A program made the translations under genes and the position numbers. Below the pieces are notes generated by a model that saw nothing but the letters and a program-made list of their open reading frames with translations, made no database searches and had not been told where the DNA came from. Shown here piece after piece: positions 25,566 through 34,617 of a DNA stretch of 64,000 nucleotides (positions are counted from its first letter, which is position 1; every line of letters starts with the position of its first letter). The stretch comes from Fibrobacter sp. UWR2 (lineage in GTDB: Bacteria > Fibrobacterota > Fibrobacteria > Fibrobacterales > Fibrobacteraceae). The stretch covers positions 682,001-746,000 of the forward strand of contig NZ_MWQE01000001.1 of NCBI RefSeq assembly GCF_002210285.1, in the 5' to 3' direction.

Positions 25566-26786
25566 ATGACTACCGAGACGAATTTATGGAATGTCTGTAA
25601 AGGGCTGTACGGGGACCAGGAAAACTATTACCACAGGTGGTATCACGAGAAACCTTTGGTCATTACGCCTGCACGCAACGAAGAATTGCGCGAGATGCAT
25701 CGCGTCCTCTATAAGTGCGTTGAATACATGGCGGCAAACTACGCCAATTTTACGGACAAGTACATGCCTCTTTCCGAAAAGGAAATGGAAATCCTTGAAT
25801 ACCAGGGCAAGTATCCGTTCTTGGCGGGGACATTCCGCCCCGACTATCTTATTACGGACGAAGGCGAGCTGAAACTTTGCGAGATTACGAGCAGGTTCTT
25901 CGGTCACGGGATTTTCATGTCGTACTTTGCCGAGGCTGCAGCCAACAATTTCATGGAGAAGTATCCCGGAGGCAAAAGGGAATCGCTCTTTGAACAGATG
26001 ATGCAGAGTGCGCTGGATATTGTCGGCGACAAAGATGAAATCTACGTGCTGAAGAGCTCGGACAAGACTTCCGAAATCAAGCTTTACAAGCCATTCTATG
26101 AACACTTCGGAAAAAAAGTCTTCATCTTGGAGGCTGACGAAGTCGAAAGCCGCATCAACGACTGGAATGGAAAATTCGTCATCAGCGCATTGAACCAGAA
26201 GGATATCCTGAGCTATTCCATGGATACCATCAAGGCCATGATTGATTCCAGGATGTACAACGATTTCCGCACGGTATTCCTGATTCACGACAAGCGGTTC
26301 ATGCAGCTCTGGTTTATGCCCGAGTTTACGCGGAACTTCCTCACTGATGCAGAAGCGGAATTCTTGCGGGCGCATTCCATCGAGACGTGGATATGCAAGG
26401 ACAAGTCGTCGGAAGATGTCTTGAAAAAAGCGTATGCAGGCAAGGACGGCTACATCTTGAAGCATTTCCGCCTGGGCAAGAGCGAAAAGGTCTATGCCGG
26501 CCCGCTGACGGACGAAAGCGATTGGAAGGCGCTTTTCGATGACGGCTCCGTCAAGGACATGATTATCCAGCCGTTCCTGCACCAGAAAACATTCCGCACC
26601 GTATGGGAAGGGACTCCCTTCGACGATTATGTATGCGGCATGATGCTCTGTATCGATGACAAGTATTTTGATTCCGGCCTTTTCCGTACGTCTAGTTGCC
26701 CGGTAACGAACGTCGTTGATGATAGGAAGGCGTTCCCCGTCGTGACAAGCGATGAACGTATCATTTCTTGCGGAGACATCCTTTGA
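25566..26786 (+). CDS. Putative circularly permuted ATP-grasp (glutathionylspermidine-synthase-like) protein
   Basis: 406 residues. FRPDYLITDEGELKLCEIT near residue 100, then FGHGIFMSYFAEA, resembles the first conserved block of GSP-synthase-like and permuted ATP-grasp ligases. The later segments DGYILKHFRLGKSEKVYAG (nucleotide-binding Lys), MIIQPFLHQK and the end GMMLCIDDKYFDSGLFRTS with SCPVTNVVDDRK also fit. Such enzymes join a carboxylate to an amine using ATP. The assignment is by motif only; no family name is certain. GAAGG precedes ATG 25566, 18 bp after the radical SAM stop. The stop overlaps the WbqC start. Confidence 0.6.
   Translation: MTTETNLWNVCKGLYGDQENYYHRWYHEKPLVITPARNEELREMHRVLYKCVEYMAANYANFTDKYMPLSEKEMEILEYQGKYPFLAGTFRPDYLITDEGELKLCEITSRFFGHGIFMSYFAEAAANNFMEKYPGGKRESLFEQMMQSALDIVGDKDEIYVLKSSDKTSEIKLYKPFYEHFGKKVFILEADEVESRINDWNGKFVISALNQKDILSYSMDTIKAMIDSRMYNDFRTVFLIHDKRFMQLWFMPEFTRNFLTDAEAEFLRAHSIETWICKDKSSEDVLKKAYAGKDGYILKHFRLGKSEKVYAGPLTDESDWKALFDDGSVKDMIIQPFLHQKTFRTVWEGTPFDDYVCGMMLCIDDKYFDSGLFRTSSCPVTNVVDDRKAFPVVTSDERIISCGDIL
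26772..26775 (+). promoter_or_regulatory. Ribosome site deciding the WbqC start
   Basis: GGAG at 26772-26775 is 7 nt before TTG 26783. There is no ATG near the conserved N-terminus, so this site supports the TTG start that overlaps the upstream TGA as TTGA. Confidence 0.6.
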
Positions 26787-27487
26787 TTATCGCCGGAAAC
26801 CAGCCCTATTTTCTCCCGTATATCGGTTTCTGGCAACTCCTCAATGCTGCCGACCTGTTCTTGATTGGGGATAACTACAACTTTATCAAGCACGGGTGGA
26901 TTCAGCGGAACAGGATTCTCGTTTGCGGCAAGCCCTTCTTCTGGGGGCTTGAAGTGAAACACATGAGTTCGTTTAAGAAGATAAACGAAACGGAATTCAC
27001 GGACTTTAATGTTTCTCAAAAACTGGACACGATCTATTACGCTTATTGCAGGGCCCCGCAATTCAATGCCGGTTTCGCCCTTATCGAGAAGATATTGAAC
27101 TATCCTGAGCGCAATGTCGCAGAATTCCTTTTCCATTCCATAAAAGCAGTCTGCCAGTATCTCGAAATAAACACGAAGTTCATCAAGAGTTCGGAAATCG
27201 AGGGCAACGACAACTACAGGAGGGAATACCGTATTTTTGATTTCTGCCAGCGGCTGGGGGGCGACACCTACATCAATGCCGTGGGCGGGCAGGACCTGTA
27301 CCATTTCGATGATTTCGAGAAGCACGGAGTTACGCTGAAGTTTATTCGCCCCAATATCCGGCCGTACAAACAGTTCCATAACGAATTTGTGCCGGGGCTT
27401 TCCATTCTGGATGTCATCATGTTCAATTCGCTGGATGCGATAAAGAACATGCTTGAAGACTGCAGTTTTATTGAGAAGCAGAAATAG
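26783..27487 (+). CDS. WbqC-family protein
   Basis: 234 residues starting at TTG 26783, giving (M)IIAGNQPYFLPYIGFWQLL, the typical WbqC N-terminus; an upstream TTG at 26768 is less well placed. Conserved WbqC features: DLFLIGDNYNFIKHGWIQRNRIL, ILNYPERNVAEFLFHSIKAVCQYL, GGDTYINAVGGQDLY, and PGLSILDVIMFNSLDAI at the end. WbqC proteins occur in O-antigen and other surface-glycan or natural-product clusters; the reaction is not established. TTGA overlap with the ATP-grasp-like gene indicates coupled translation. Confidence 0.85.
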   Translation: MIIAGNQPYFLPYIGFWQLLNAADLFLIGDNYNFIKHGWIQRNRILVCGKPFFWGLEVKHMSSFKKINETEFTDFNVSQKLDTIYYAYCRAPQFNAGFALIEKILNYPERNVAEFLFHSIKAVCQYLEINTKFIKSSEIEGNDNYRREYRIFDFCQRLGGDTYINAVGGQDLYHFDDFEKHGVTLKFIRPNIRPYKQFHNEFVPGLSILDVIMFNSLDAIKNMLEDCSFIEKQK

Positions 27488-27499
27488 GAGAAAATAAGT

Positions 27500-29005
27500 A
27501 TGAAAGGGGAAACTTTTCAAAACCATTCTTTACGCTTGTTGATTGCAACATCCGCTTTCGTCGCCCTAGTATTAGGAGCGTGTGGCGACGATGATCCCAG
27601 TATCCTTTTGCCTGGAGATTCCAGTTCCGTAGATGAAATTTCAAGTAGCATTGAACCGTATTCATCGGTGGAAGAAAGCTCCAGCAGCGCTAAGAGTTCT
27701 AGTTCCGTAATCACCGCTTGGGATTACATGAATCCAGGATTGTCTTATGGCGAACTTGTGGACTCTCGCGATAATAAGGTCTACAAGACCATAGAGTTTG
27801 ACGGAAAGGTATGGATGGCGGAAAACCTGAACTACGATGTGGGTGATACGCTCCATACCTGGTGTGCCCGCGAAAATTGCGATTTGTATGGACGTCTGTA
27901 CACGTATGCTGTGGCGATGGATTCTGCTAAATCCGGCTGTGGCTTTATGACGGTTTGCTCGGTACCTAAAAACTTCCAGGGAATTTGCCCTGAAGGGTGG
28001 CATGTTCTTGAATATGAGGAGATAGACGGCCCCGTCTTCTATCAAAAAAATCTTTTCGGCGCAGGCGCCCCGAAATGGGAGGATTCCCTTAATACGAATG
28101 TTTATGGGCTTACTTTTTTGCCAGCGGGCTTTATGCGCTATAGTATGGCCGGTACATCGAATCTGGAAACCTGGAATGCATATTTTTGGACAACCATGGA
28201 GTTGTCGGATTCTTTGGCACGCGCCTATATGCGGAATTCGAAAGTGTCAGATGCTATATATGCGCCGACCAAGGCTTCGGGACTTTCTGTCCGTTGCATA
28301 AAGAACTACGAGCGACATGAGGCACTTGTTGATCCGTCGACTGTGAAGAAGGGTGAATTTACGGATGCCCGTGACGAGCAGACGTATAAGACGGTGACTA
28401 TCGGAAGGCAGACGTGGATGGCGGAAAATCTCAATTACGCCGATAGCGTAAAGACGCCTGTTCTTGAAGGACGCGTGAAATCGGCATACTTGGATGATCC
28501 GGATTCGAATAAATTTTATGGGCGACTTTACACTTGGGCTGCGGCTATGGATTCCGGGGCTTTCGACTATTCCTTCTTGACGAAGCATGTTAGTCAGAAA
28601 AATATTCGAGGGATTTGCCCTGAAGGTTGGCATTTGCCGAACCGCATTGAATTCGCTGAACTTTTGGAATCCATTGGTGGTGCGTACAAGAATGCTCATG
28701 CGTTGAAGTCTAACGTTGGCTGGGACAAAGATCCTGGCGACGACGAATACGGTTTTGCGCTAGTGGGCGCAGGGCGTGTTGATACAACAGATAATGACAT
28801 TTACGCCACATACGGGGGCTCGGCATTCTTGTGGACTGCAGAACCTTATTATGATATCATTCCTTCTTTCATAGATAAGCGTGCTCACGTCTACACTCTG
28901 GACGAACGCCATGTGGTATATTCCGAATATATGGCCGATACGGCCGTGTTCAAGTCGGGCTTTAACTCTATCCGCTGTCTAAAAGACGAAATTGCAGATA
29001 GATAA
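27500..29005 (+). CDS. FISUMP-domain lipoprotein with two repeats
   Basis: 501 residues. Lipoprotein signal ending in LVLGAC, then a Ser-rich linker with clusters such as SSSAKSSSS typical of Fibrobacter surface proteins. Two Fibrobacter major paralogous (TIGR02145) domains follow, at about 75-270 and 285-495. Each has the set VYKTIEFDGKVWMAENLNY / TYKTVTIGRQTWMAENLNY, LYGRLYTYAVAMDS / FYGRLYTWAAAMDS, ICPEGWH, and a terminal VRCIKN / IRCLKD. GGAG lies about 10 nt before ATG 27500, only 12 bp after the WbqC gene. Function of the domain is unknown; the lipid anchor puts it in the envelope. Confidence 0.93.
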   Translation: MKGETFQNHSLRLLIATSAFVALVLGACGDDDPSILLPGDSSSVDEISSSIEPYSSVEESSSSAKSSSSVITAWDYMNPGLSYGELVDSRDNKVYKTIEFDGKVWMAENLNYDVGDTLHTWCARENCDLYGRLYTYAVAMDSAKSGCGFMTVCSVPKNFQGICPEGWHVLEYEEIDGPVFYQKNLFGAGAPKWEDSLNTNVYGLTFLPAGFMRYSMAGTSNLETWNAYFWTTMELSDSLARAYMRNSKVSDAIYAPTKASGLSVRCIKNYERHEALVDPSTVKKGEFTDARDEQTYKTVTIGRQTWMAENLNYADSVKTPVLEGRVKSAYLDDPDSNKFYGRLYTWAAAMDSGAFDYSFLTKHVSQKNIRGICPEGWHLPNRIEFAELLESIGGAYKNAHALKSNVGWDKDPGDDEYGFALVGAGRVDTTDNDIYATYGGSAFLWTAEPYYDIIPSFIDKRAHVYTLDERHVVYSEYMADTAVFKSGFNSIRCLKDEIADR

Positions 29006-29073
29006 CTGGAATTACCATCCAGTTTTTCCTAAATTTATGGGGCTAACAATTCCATAATGAGGATAAACACAAA

Positions 29074-30348
29074 ATGGCAAGAGCTTTGATTATCGGTTGT
29101 GGCGCTGTCGCCACGGTTGCTATCAAGAAATGCTGCACGGCAAGCGAAGTGTTCAGCGAAATCTGCATCGCTAGCCGTCACCGCGAAAACTGCGAAAAGC
29201 TGGCACAGGAACTGCGCCCGAACACGAAGACGGTCATTACGACTGCCGCGGTGGATGCCGATAAGGCCGAAAATGTCGTGAAACTCATCAAGGAATACAA
29301 GCCCGACCTGGTGATGAACATCGCGCTCCCGTACCAGGACCTCGCCATCATGGACGCCTGCCTCGAATGTGGCGTGAACTACATGGACACGGCGAACTAC
29401 GAGCCCGAAAACATCGACGATCCGGAATGGCGCAAGGTTTACGACAAGCGTTGCAAGGAACAGGGCTTCAGCGCCTACTTCGACTACAGCTGGCAGTGGG
29501 CTTACAAGGAAAAGTTTGAAAAGGCCGGCCTCACGGCGCTGCTGGGTTCCGGCTTTGACCCGGGTGTTTCCCAGGCCTACTGTGCCTACGCCCTCAAGCA
29601 CCAGTTCGACACCATCGAAGAAATCGATATCCTCGACTGCAACGGCGGCGATCACGGCTACAAGTTTGCGACGAACTTCAACCCCGAAATCAACCTGCGC
29701 GAAGTTTCCGCTCCGGGCAGCTACTGGGACACCGACGAAAACGGCAAGGGCCACTGGGTCGAAATTCCGGCCATGAGCATCAAGCGCGAATACGTGTTCG
29801 ACGAAGTGGGCAAGAAGGACATGTACCTGCTGCACCACGAAGAAATCGAATCGCTGGCCCAGAACATTCCGGGCGTCAAGCGCATCCGCTTCTTCATGAC
29901 GTTCGGCCAGAGCTACCTCGACCACATGCGCTGCCTCGAAGACGTGGGCATGCTCAGCACGCAGCCCATCAAGTTCCAGGGCCAGGAAATCGTTCCTATC
30001 CAGTTCTTGAAGGCCCTCCTTCCGGACCCGGCAAGCCTCGGCCCCCGCACGGTGGGCAAGACGAACATCGGTTGCATTTTCAAGGGCACCAAGGACGGCA
30101 AGCCGAAGACCTACTACCTCTACAACGTTTGCGACCATCAGGAATGCTACAAGGAACTCGGTAGCCAGGCCATCGCTTACACCACAGGCGTTCCGGCCAT
30201 GTGCGGCGCCATGATGGTGCTCACCGGCAAGTGGAACAAGCCGGGCGTGCATACCGTGGAAGAATTTGACCCGGATCCGTTCATGGAAGCCCTCACCAAG
30301 TACGGCCTCCCGTGGAAGGAAAACTTCAACCCTGTTCTCGTTGACTAG
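29074..30348 (+). CDS. Carboxynorspermidine synthase / saccharopine-dehydrogenase-like enzyme
   Basis: 424 residues. The N-terminal Rossmann fold (ALIIGCGAVATVAIKKC), NIALPYQDLAIMDAC and NYMDTANYEP, plus GSGFDPGVSQAY and the C-terminal CDHQECYKELGSQAIAYTTG, match carboxy(nor)spermidine dehydrogenase, which condenses aspartate semialdehyde with putrescine or diaminopropane using NADPH. speA follows 14 bp downstream, fitting a spermidine pathway through carboxyspermidine rather than decarboxylated SAM. The decarboxylase NspC and agmatine-to-putrescine enzymes are not in the window. Confidence 0.88.
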   Translation: MARALIIGCGAVATVAIKKCCTASEVFSEICIASRHRENCEKLAQELRPNTKTVITTAAVDADKAENVVKLIKEYKPDLVMNIALPYQDLAIMDACLECGVNYMDTANYEPENIDDPEWRKVYDKRCKEQGFSAYFDYSWQWAYKEKFEKAGLTALLGSGFDPGVSQAYCAYALKHQFDTIEEIDILDCNGGDHGYKFATNFNPEINLREVSAPGSYWDTDENGKGHWVEIPAMSIKREYVFDEVGKKDMYLLHHEEIESLAQNIPGVKRIRFFMTFGQSYLDHMRCLEDVGMLSTQPIKFQGQEIVPIQFLKALLPDPASLGPRTVGKTNIGCIFKGTKDGKPKTYYLYNVCDHQECYKELGSQAIAYTTGVPAMCGAMMVLTGKWNKPGVHTVEEFDPDPFMEALTKYGLPWKENFNPVLVD

Positions 30349-30362
30349 AGAGACTCAGAGCA

Positions 30363-32261
30363 ATGAAAAAATGGCGCATTGACGATTCCCGTGACTTGTA
30401 CAACGTCAAGGGTTGGGGCGTGAACTACTTCGACATCAACGAGAAGGGTCACGCGACTGTTCATCCGCTCAAGGAAGGCGGCCCGGATATCGACCTGTAC
30501 GAACTCGTGCAGGAACTTTCGCTCCGCGACGTCTCCACCCCGATGCTGCTGCGCTTCCCGGATATCTTGGATAGCCGCATCGAGAAGATTAACGAGTGCT
30601 TTAACAAGTCCCGCACGGAATATGGTTTCAACGGGAGCTACTACAGCATCTTCCCGATCAAGGTGAACCAGCAACGCGCCGTGCTCGAAGAAATCGTCAG
30701 TCACGGCAAAAAATACAACATCGGTCTCGAGGCCGGTTCCAAGCCGGAACTGCATGCGGTGCTCGCGAACATGGATAACCCGGATTCGCTGATTATCTGC
30801 AACGGCTACAAGGACGAGGACTTCATTGAACTTGCCCTCCTCGCGCAGAAGATGGGCAAGAAGATTTTCATCGTCGTCGAGAAGATGAACGAGCTCCACC
30901 TGGTGGTGGAACTTTCCCGCCGTATCGGCGTGCGCCCGAACATCGGCATCCGCATCAAGCTTGCAAGCTCCGGCAGCGGCAAGTGGGAAGAATCTGGCGG
31001 ATACCACAGCAAGTTCGGCCTCAACAGTTCCGAATTGCTCGAAGCGCTGGACTACATCAAGCAGGAGAAGATGGAAGACTGCATGAAGCTCATCCACTTC
31101 CACCTGGGTAGCCAGATTACGAACATCCGCCACATCAAATCGGGCCTGCGCGAAGTCTCGCAGTTCTATGTGCAGATTCGCAAGATGGGCATGAGCCTTG
31201 AATTCGTGGACGTGGGCGGCGGCCTTGGCGTCGATTACGACGGTACCCGCAGTTCCAACGCGAGCTCGGTGAACTACTCCATCCAGGAATACGCGAACGA
31301 CGTGGTGTATGCCATGTACGAAGCCTGCGAAAACGGCAACGTGCCGCACCCGAACATCATTGCGGAATCGGGCCGTGCTCTTGCGGCGCACCATTCCATT
31401 TTGGTGTTCAACGTGCTGGAAACCGCCGGCCAGGCGTTCTTCGACGAGAATACGCACGAGATTGATGACGATGCTCCCGATGCATTGAAGGATTTGTACG
31501 GCATCTACAAGGGGCTCACCCCGAAGAACCTGCTCGAAAGCTGGCACGATGCCATCCAGCTGAACGATGACGTTCTGAACGGTTTCAAGGTGGGCGATTA
31601 CGACCTGCCGACGCGCGCCATGTGCGAACGCCTGTTCTGGAGCATCGTGCGCAAGGTAGACCAGCTTGCGAAGGATTTGCGCCATCCGCCTTACGAACTC
31701 AGCGAACTCCCGCGCTTGCTTGCGCAGAAGTACTTCTGCAACTTCAGTTTGTTCCAGAGCCTGCCCGACAGCTGGGGCGTGGACCAGGTTTTCCCGCTCA
31801 TGCCTATCCAGCGCTTGAACGAGGAACCGACGGTAGAAACCACCCTCCAGGATGTCACTTGCGACTCCGATGGTAAAATCGACATGTTCGTCCGTGGTGG
31901 CGACGTGAGCCGCACGCTCCCGCTGCATGAACTCAAGAACGGCGAACCGTACTACATCGCAGTTTACCTCGTGGGCGCCTATCAGGAAATCCTCGGTGAC
32001 CTGCACAACCTCTTTGGCGATACGAACGCTGTCCACATCGTCTGCAACGACAAGGGCGGCTACGAAATCGACAAGGTGATTGACGGCGAATCCGTGGAAG
32101 ACGTGCTCGACTACGTGAACTTCAGCGACAAGGCGCTCGTGCGCACCATGGAAAACTGGGTGTCGCGCTCCGTGAAGGAAGGGAAGATTAGCCTGCAAGA
32201 AGGCAAGGAATTCCTGAACATCTACCGCGGCGGCCTTTACGGGTACACGTATTTGGAATAA
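30363..32261 (+). CDS. speA: Biosynthetic arginine decarboxylase
   Basis: Converts arginine to agmatine, the entry to polyamines; PLP and Mg dependent. 632 residues. N-terminal NVKGWGVNYFDINEKGH, PLP Lys in FPIKVNQQRAVLEEI, GLEAGSKPELHAVL, the barrel segment LIHFHLGSQITN and VDVGGGLGVDYDG, active-site Cys region near the C-terminus (VHIVCNDKGGYEID). The ending YRGGLYGYTYLE is standard. It lies between the carboxynorspermidine-synthase-like gene and nudC with gaps of 14 and 3 bp, so the three form one operon. Confidence 0.96.
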   Translation: MKKWRIDDSRDLYNVKGWGVNYFDINEKGHATVHPLKEGGPDIDLYELVQELSLRDVSTPMLLRFPDILDSRIEKINECFNKSRTEYGFNGSYYSIFPIKVNQQRAVLEEIVSHGKKYNIGLEAGSKPELHAVLANMDNPDSLIICNGYKDEDFIELALLAQKMGKKIFIVVEKMNELHLVVELSRRIGVRPNIGIRIKLASSGSGKWEESGGYHSKFGLNSSELLEALDYIKQEKMEDCMKLIHFHLGSQITNIRHIKSGLREVSQFYVQIRKMGMSLEFVDVGGGLGVDYDGTRSSNASSVNYSIQEYANDVVYAMYEACENGNVPHPNIIAESGRALAAHHSILVFNVLETAGQAFFDENTHEIDDDAPDALKDLYGIYKGLTPKNLLESWHDAIQLNDDVLNGFKVGDYDLPTRAMCERLFWSIVRKVDQLAKDLRHPPYELSELPRLLAQKYFCNFSLFQSLPDSWGVDQVFPLMPIQRLNEEPTVETTLQDVTCDSDGKIDMFVRGGDVSRTLPLHELKNGEPYYIAVYLVGAYQEILGDLHNLFGDTNAVHIVCNDKGGYEIDKVIDGESVEDVLDYVNFSDKALVRTMENWVSRSVKEGKISLQEGKEFLNIYRGGLYGYTYLE

Positions 32262-32264
32262 ACC

Positions 32265-33104
32265 GTGATTCACGAAATCGCGCCACATAAATTGCATAAC
32301 GAGTTTCGGCTTCAAAGCCCGAAACCGTCGGATTTTCTTGTTGTCTTTTTCGGGGATAAGAGCCTTCTCAAAAAGAACGGTGATTCCTTTGAAATTCCTA
32401 GGGTAGAAAATTTCAATCAAGGAAATATCCCGTGCCATTACCTTTTCAGCATTGACGATGCGGCGTATTTCCTGGCAGATTTCAGCATCTCGAAAGAACT
32501 GGTGGAAAACGCGTCGGACGATTATGTCCTTTGCCCGGCACGCACGTACCGCTACATGGGCGATCCGCTCTTGCGCATGGGTGGCGCGACCGCCGCGCAC
32601 ATCGCTCACTGGGAATCGCTCAACAGGTTCTGTGGCCGCTGCGGAAGCGAGATGGCCCGTAGCGAAAAGGAACGCGCAGTAGTTTGTCCTAAATGCGGGA
32701 ATGTCGTTTACCCGCGCATCTCTCCGGTCGTGATTGTGGCCGTCCGCAATGGCGACAAACTCCTGATGGCCCACAACATCGACAATCCGAACCCGAGGCT
32801 CTTCTTGATTTCGGGTTTCGTGGAAGTGGGCGAGAGCCTTGAGCAGGCCGTGCACCGCGAAGTTTTGGAAGAGGCTGGCCTCCGCGTGAAAAACATCCGC
32901 TATTTCGGGAGCCAGCCGTGGCCCTTCAGCGACTCGCTTATCGCGGGCTTCACCGCTGAACTCGATGGCGACGACACTATCCATATGCAAAAAGAAGAAC
33001 TCTCCGAAGCCATGTGGGTCAGGCGCGAAGACATTCCCGAGTACGAGACCGATGTGAGCATCAGCTGCTGCCTCATCGAAGACTTCCGCCGCGCGCATAC
33101 TTAG
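32265..33104 (+). CDS. nudC: NAD(+) diphosphatase / NAD-RNA decapping enzyme
   Basis: 279 residues starting at GTG 32265, 3 bp after the speA stop; no ATG occurs before the conserved core. Zinc ribbon CGRCGSEM / CPKCGNVVYPRISP, Nudix box GFVEVGESLEQAVHREVLEEAG, and the NudC signature SQPWPFSDSLIAGF (usual form SQPWPFPxS, here FSDS). Hydrolyses NADH/NAD to NMN(H) and AMP and removes NAD caps from RNA. Last gene of the polyamine operon. Confidence 0.93.
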   Translation: MIHEIAPHKLHNEFRLQSPKPSDFLVVFFGDKSLLKKNGDSFEIPRVENFNQGNIPCHYLFSIDDAAYFLADFSISKELVENASDDYVLCPARTYRYMGDPLLRMGGATAAHIAHWESLNRFCGRCGSEMARSEKERAVVCPKCGNVVYPRISPVVIVAVRNGDKLLMAHNIDNPNPRLFLISGFVEVGESLEQAVHREVLEEAGLRVKNIRYFGSQPWPFSDSLIAGFTAELDGDDTIHMQKEELSEAMWVRREDIPEYETDVSISCCLIEDFRRAHT

Positions 33105-33119
33105 CCGTTGTTACCTGCG

Positions 33120-33145
33120 GTCACTAGTTCCTAATGGCTAGTGAC
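33120..33145. repeat. Inverted repeat GTCACTAG...CTAGTGAC
   Basis: Perfect 8-bp arms at 33120-33127 and 33138-33145 around 10 nt; CTAATGGC also occurs twice, at 33131 and 33146. It lies between nudC and the der promoter box; no T-run follows closely, so it may be an operator or weak terminator. Confidence 0.35.
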
Positions 33146-33160
33146 TAATGGCCAATTTTC

Positions 33161-33168
33161 TATATTTG
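33161..33168 (+). promoter_or_regulatory. TATATTTG box before der
   Basis: Perfect TAnnTTTG match ending 6 nt before ATG 33175, with no Shine-Dalgarno sequence between. If it is a -7 element, a longer start at 33148 would lie upstream of the transcript. Confidence 0.5.
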
Positions 33169-33174
33169 GATACG

Positions 33175-34617
33175 ATGAAATTACCTGTCGTATGTATTAT
33201 CGGACGCCCGAATGTTGGGAAGTCCTCTCTTTTTAACCGGATCCTTGGGCGGCGAGCCGCAGTCGTTTCTGACCGCGACGGCGTTACCCGCGATAGGCAT
33301 TACCAGACGGCCAACTACAAGGGCCATGAGTTTACGGTAGTCGATACGGGCGGATTCCTGCCCGACGATACCATCGACGTGCTGGCCGACAGCGTCCGTG
33401 CGCAAATTTTCAACGCCGTGAAGGAATCCGACCTGGTGCTCTTTATGGTGGATGTCCGCGTGGGCATTACCAAGCTCGACCAGCAGTTCGCGCGCCTTGT
33501 CCATAAAGAAGACAAGAAGGTGATTCTCGTGGCGAACAAGAGCGAGCAGCAGGGCGACCGCCAGGAAAGCTACGAGTTCTTGAAACTCGGTTTTGGCCTG
33601 CCACGCACCATCAGTGCTCTTACGGGTTATGCCTGCCTGAGCCTGCTGGACGAAGTCATCTCTGTGCTCCCGACACCCGTCCGTGGTGAACGCCGAGAAG
33701 AACGTCCTATCCGTTTCGCCATCCTTGGCCGCCCGAATGCGGGCAAGAGCACGCTGTTGAACCGCCTGCTGAACGAAGACCGCGCTGTGGTCTCTGACAT
33801 CCCGGGCACGACCCGCGATTCCATTGACTGCGACTTTATCGTTGATGGCCAGAAGTTCGTGGTGACCGATACTGCAGGCCTCCGCAAGAAGGCAAAGGTC
33901 GAAGACGAAGTCGAAATCTTCAGCAACATGCGTACGCTTGAAAGTGTGCGCCGTTCCGACGTGTCGGTGCTGATGGTTGATTGCACCCGCGGGCTCGAAG
34001 TGCAGGACTTCCGCATCATTACCGAAATCCGCAAGGCAGGTAAGGGTCTTGTGGTGGTTCTCAACAAGTGGGATATCCTCCCGAACAAGACCGAGAAGAG
34101 TTTCGACCACATGGTCAAGGAAATGCTCGAACGCGAACCGATGCTCGAGTATGTGCCCATCATTTCGATTAGCGCCAAGGAAGGCCAGCGCATCAACCGC
34201 GTGGTGCAGGCCATCCAGACGGTGTATGCCAACTGCCGCCGCGTGCTGGGCCGTGACCGCGTCGCTGAAAGTTTTGCGAACTTCTTGCAAGAGAAGGCTC
34301 CCCCGAGCCATAACGCCCGCGTGGTGTCGCTTACGCGCGCATGCCAGATTATGGTGGAGCCGCCTGTTATCGCCATCGAGACCCGCACGCCCGAACTGGT
34401 GGACGAGTCGTACAAGCGTTACTTGCTCAAAAAGTTTTATGAGGAATTCCAGCTGCAGGGTGCGCCCCTGCGCCTGAATTTCGACCAGAAGTTAACCCTC
34501 AGAAAGGATGAAGAACTTGAACAGTTTACTGAGTCTTCCAATAGCGTACTTGCTGGGGTCGATCCCCAGCGCCATCTGGATAGCAAAAATCGCAAAGGGA
34601 AAGTCGTTCGACATTAG
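33175..34617 (+). CDS. der: Ribosome-assembly GTPase Der (EngA)
   Basis: Tandem GTPase needed for 50S maturation. 480 residues from ATG 33175. Domain 1: GRPNVGKSS at 10-18, DRDGVTRDR, DTGGF, NKSE (variant of NKxD). Domain 2: GRPNAGKSTL, DIPGTTRDS, DTAGLRKKAK, NKWD. KH-like C-terminal domain ends in APLRLNF, the usual end of Der. About 45 further residues (LTLRKDEELEQFTESS to KGKVVRH) overlap plsY in another frame and are not expected in the family, so the tail is probably non-conserved. Confidence 0.96.
   Translation: MKLPVVCIIGRPNVGKSSLFNRILGRRAAVVSDRDGVTRDRHYQTANYKGHEFTVVDTGGFLPDDTIDVLADSVRAQIFNAVKESDLVLFMVDVRVGITKLDQQFARLVHKEDKKVILVANKSEQQGDRQESYEFLKLGFGLPRTISALTGYACLSLLDEVISVLPTPVRGERREERPIRFAILGRPNAGKSTLLNRLLNEDRAVVSDIPGTTRDSIDCDFIVDGQKFVVTDTAGLRKKAKVEDEVEIFSNMRTLESVRRSDVSVLMVDCTRGLEVQDFRIITEIRKAGKGLVVVLNKWDILPNKTEKSFDHMVKEMLEREPMLEYVPIISISAKEGQRINRVVQAIQTVYANCRRVLGRDRVAESFANFLQEKAPPSHNARVVSLTRACQIMVEPPVIAIETRTPELVDESYKRYLLKKFYEEFQLQGAPLRLNFDQKLTLRKDEELEQFTESSNSVLAGVDPQRHLDSKNRKGKVVRH

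Noticed and set aside
30345-33098. 917-codon minus-strand ORF opposite speA and nudC
   Set aside because: Spans two genuine genes on the other strand; composition His/Val/Arg-rich as expected for a shadow frame.
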